From assembly GCA_964626735.1 (NCBI GenBank), contig CAZVIJ010000064.1, positions 1 to 8,188 of the forward strand: a stretch of 8,188 nt of DNA, in the 5' to 3' direction. The first letter of the stretch is position 1. Each line of letters opens with the position of its first letter. Shown here in pieces: positions 6,585 through 8,188 of the stretch. The translations under genes were made by a program, and so were the position numbers. The DNA comes from CAZVIJ01 sp964626735 (GTDB lineage: Bacteria > Patescibacteriota > Dojkabacteria > JAOAGR01). The notes under the pieces are model-generated. The model ran no database searches. It saw only the letters and a program-made list of their open reading frames with translations, and was not told where the DNA came from.

Positions 6585-6592
6585 TATGGGCT

Positions 6593-6862
6593 ATGAAAGT
6601 ATTGCTCGCTATTGTGGTTGTATTAGGATTGACGTTATGCAAAAAAGGCATCGATAGTATAGCTCAAAAGAAGGATTGGACCCACCCTATCGCCATTGCA
6701 GGCTACCTTCTCGCCCTGTTGGGGGTTTTGTTCGCGTATGCGGGATTTACGCATACCAAAATAGGGGCGGTCGAGACAGAGAAGCAGGCGATCTTCGCGC
6801 TTTCGGGAATCATCGCGCTTAAGTTCCTGCTTGGCTTTATCTATATCAAGCTAAGATATTAA
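6593..6862 (+). CDS. Small three-helix membrane protein of unknown function (89 aa)
   Basis: The chain is almost all hydrophobic, with three likely membrane helices at residues 2-16, 32-52 and 65-85. Short polar loops lie between them (KKGIDSIAQKKDW and THTKIGAVETEKQ), and the C-terminus is IKLRY. The positive charges lie mainly in the first loop and at the C-terminal tail. There is no lipobox at the single Cys (LTLC). I do not recognise a family. The gene opens the plus-strand group and is followed 18 bp later by the 6881 gene, which has its own -10. The start is backed by GATAAT eight bases upstream. Confidence 0.7.
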   Translation: MKVLLAIVVVLGLTLCKKGIDSIAQKKDWTHPIAIAGYLLALLGVLFAYAGFTHTKIGAVETEKQAIFALSGIIALKFLLGFIYIKLRY

Positions 6863-6867
6863 TGTTG

Positions 6868-6873
6868 TATAAT
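6868..6873 (+). promoter_or_regulatory. -10 element of the 6881 gene, leaderless layout
   Basis: A perfect TATAAT lies in the 18-bp gap between two plus-strand genes, seven bases before ATG 6881. Transcription would start at about the A of the ATG. A GGGG run after the hexamer (6876-6879) could act as a weak ribosome-binding sequence for readthrough transcripts, but it is only one base from the ATG, too close to work normally. Confidence 0.6.
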
Positions 6874-6880
6874 ATGGGGT

Positions 6881-7105
6881 ATGAAATTTTGGGAAACGTA
6901 TCAAGCTAACTACGATCGCTGGGTTGGGCAACTGACCGCAAGATCCTATCCGAACAACGGAGCGCCTTTTCATACCATGTTTACGATGCCGCTGAAATAC
7001 ATCGCAGGCGTCTGGAAATATCTACCGCTACTTACGGTAAATAAGGCAGCGAGCGCGGTATCTAGTGCACTGAGCGTATTTATCGCACCAGATGAAAAGA
7101 AATAG
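6881..7105 (+). CDS. Small protein of unknown function (74 aa)
   Basis: No family is recognised. The N-terminal part is aromatic and polar (KFWETYQANYDRWVGQL), the middle holds MPLKYIAGVWKYLPLLTV (36-53), and the C-terminal part is an alanine- and serine-rich amphipathic stretch ending in DEKK. One weak membrane or membrane-surface helix is possible at 38-53, but there is no clear signal peptide. The gene has a perfect TATAAT seven bases before the ATG, which is the main reason to accept so short an ORF. It ends in TAG; reading on in this frame would overlap the next gene out of frame, so this TAG is a true stop. Confidence 0.6.
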   Translation: MKFWETYQANYDRWVGQLTARSYPNNGAPFHTMFTMPLKYIAGVWKYLPLLTVNKAASAVSSALSVFIAPDEKK

Positions 7106-7132
7106 TATCTAGTGTCTTGCATCACATTCTGC

Positions 7133-7138
7133 TATTTT
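7133..7138 (+). promoter_or_regulatory. -10-like element of the DUF4347 gene
   Basis: TATTTT lies seven bases before ATG 7146, at the same distance as the other leaderless starts, in a 40-bp gap after the 6881 gene. The hexamer matches the consensus in four of six positions and no -35 is clear. Confidence 0.35.
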
Positions 7139-7145
7139 GGTGCGG

Positions 7146-8188
7146 ATGAAATTACGCAGACTTTTTATTGGAATTTATGTTTTTCTGTTCGCGGTTCTCG
7201 TTGGTTACAGCCATACGGTACAGGCGGTGCTGAACAAAGATACGGAACTACTTTTCATCGCAAATGAAGTAGAGGAGAAATCTTCGCTCGTCGAGTACGT
7301 AAAACCCGGCATCAAGATCGTATCGATCGATAAAACCGAGGATTTCTTTGATGCGCTCGCCCATGAATTATCGTCGAATCATTACGATAAAGTTCATATC
7401 GTCAGCCACGGCGAACCGGGCAGGCTGTTTATCGGCAATGAAGAAGTAACCCCTGACGAGATCAATGAGCACGGCGATTTTTTGCGCAACCACATCCCTG
7501 TTACTGAACGTCCGCTCGTCTATATCTACGGCTGCGATGTTTTCGAAGGCGATGAAGGCGCCGCAATGTCGGATGCCCTGATGCATTCCTTTGCGGGGGG
7601 GATCGCAGGTTCCAGCAACATGACGGGAAGCAAGAACCTGCACGGCGACTGGGTTCTCGAATACCGTGTCGGTGAAGCAGATGGCACAATCGCATTCAAG
7701 GACCAAGTCTTGCATTATCCCCACACCCTTAACCACTTCCGGTACCAGACCATGTCGTGGGAGCCCTACAATCAGGAAACGACACCGAGGCAAGTGATTA
7801 TCAAGGGGCAAGCAGGCTGGACGAACGATCACGGTTTTATTCCCCCGGGAGATCCGGTCGGTACAGTCGAACCGAATAAAATTTCAATGAATATGGGAAA
7901 CGGCCAATCGCTCAATATTTCATTGCGAATAATTTCGCGCAATACGACGACCAATGACGTGATGACCGAGTTCGTGAGCGACCTCGATGGCGACAGTACG
8001 ATTGAGGATGATGAAGTTGGCGTAAAGTTTACGTACGGCGCAGACGGCACGTATACGGCGTTCTGGTCGAGCGGATCCAGGGAAACCACAAAGAACCAGG
8101 ACAACAGCAACTGGCGAGAGGAAATGACTATTACGATCGGTGGAGCGTACAACGGAAACTTCTCGCCGGTTACCGCAGTGCCCGCAGT
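7146..8188 (+). CDS. Secreted or surface protein with N-terminal DUF4347 domain (partial, C-terminus off the right edge)
   Basis: The frame is open for 347 codons from ATG 7146 to the window edge. A signal peptide is clear: basic KLRR, a hydrophobic core at 6-20, and a likely cut after VQA (A27). Residues about 34-185 match DUF4347, a domain found at the N-terminus of very large bacterial surface proteins. Its hallmarks are ELLFIAN (34-40), KVHIVSHGEPGRLFIG (82-97), PLVYIYGCDVFEGDEGAAM (123-141) and NMTGSKNLHGDWVLEY (158-173). The SHG histidine (H88) and YGC cysteine (C130) are spaced like the His-Cys dyad of caspase-like (clan CD) peptidases; a peptidase role is inference. Beyond it, DLDGDSTIEDDE (279-290) is an EF-hand/dockerin-type calcium loop with Asp at positions 1, 3 and 5 and Glu at 12. 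The full length is unknown; family members can be much longer. Confidence 0.85.
   Translation, partial: MKLRRLFIGIYVFLFAVLVGYSHTVQAVLNKDTELLFIANEVEEKSSLVEYVKPGIKIVSIDKTEDFFDALAHELSSNHYDKVHIVSHGEPGRLFIGNEEVTPDEINEHGDFLRNHIPVTERPLVYIYGCDVFEGDEGAAMSDALMHSFAGGIAGSSNMTGSKNLHGDWVLEYRVGEADGTIAFKDQVLHYPHTLNHFRYQTMSWEPYNQETTPRQVIIKGQAGWTNDHGFIPPGDPVGTVEPNKISMNMGNGQSLNISLRIISRNTTTNDVMTEFVSDLDGDSTIEDDEVGVKFTYGADGTYTAFWSSGSRETTKNQDNSNWREEMTITIGGAYNGNFSPVTAVPA

Noticed and set aside
7058..7114. Ten-base direct repeat GTATCTAGTG at 7058-7067 and 7105-7114
   Set aside because: One copy lies in coding sequence, there are only two copies, and such a pair is expected by chance somewhere in a window of this size.
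1..8188. Alternative genetic code with UGA read as glycine
   Set aside because: UGA ends the M23-like gene and the 5508-6071 gene at sensible C-termini, and no UGA interrupts a recognisable domain.
1..8188. Mobile element, prophage, CRISPR array or tRNA
   Set aside because: I saw no transposase or integrase motifs, no terminal inverted repeats, no regular spaced repeats and no cloverleaf sequence.

Overview
The window looks like a piece of bacterial chromosome. It has moderate GC (roughly half), high coding density, and no repeats, insertion sequences, tRNAs, rRNAs or CRISPR that I can see. Start codons mostly lack a Shine-Dalgarno sequence. Instead, a sigma-70-type -10 hexamer sits only 5 to 9 bases before the ATG at most likely gene starts (1422-, 1500+, 1897+, 5466-, 6593+, 6881+, 7146+ and probably 6479-). 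That is the layout of leaderless transcripts. Combined with small membrane or exported proteins of unknown family, this suggests a Patescibacteria/CPR genome, perhaps Saccharibacteria. The lineage call is inference at about 0.4 confidence. UGA, UAA and UAG all appear as terminators, so nothing here calls for the UGA-as-Gly code.

Layout: 1-1422 on the minus strand is the N-terminal 474 codons of a membrane-anchored five-bladed beta-propeller protein resembling the GH43/GH32 superfamily; it runs off the left edge. A 77-bp divergent promoter region follows. On the plus strand come a 113-aa anchored or exported protein (1500-1841) and a 472-aa membrane-anchored protein with a degenerate M23/LytM-like domain (1897-3315). 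A long hairpin at 3327-3366 lies where the convergent genes meet.

The minus strand from 6479 to 3328 carries four genes, read in this order: a VOC/glyoxalase-like protein (6479-6102), a 187-aa protein that may be a degenerate endonuclease/exonuclease/phosphatase (CdtB-like) domain (6071-5508), an ECF-type sigma factor with a C-terminal extension (5466-4486), and a 371-aa helical protein (4443-3328). The last two are in the same reading frame, separated only by one TAG and 14 sense codons. That is the oddest structure in the window.

After a 113-bp divergent region, the plus strand carries an 89-aa three-helix membrane protein, a 74-aa protein of unknown family, and the start of a secreted DUF4347 protein (7146 to the right edge). 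Each of the three has its own -10 element despite gaps of only 18 to 40 bp.

Taken together, the window is rich in cell-envelope proteins (propeller, M23-like, DUF4347, small membrane proteins) around a sigma-factor locus. A regulatory link between the sigma locus and the envelope genes is possible but not shown by the sequence.
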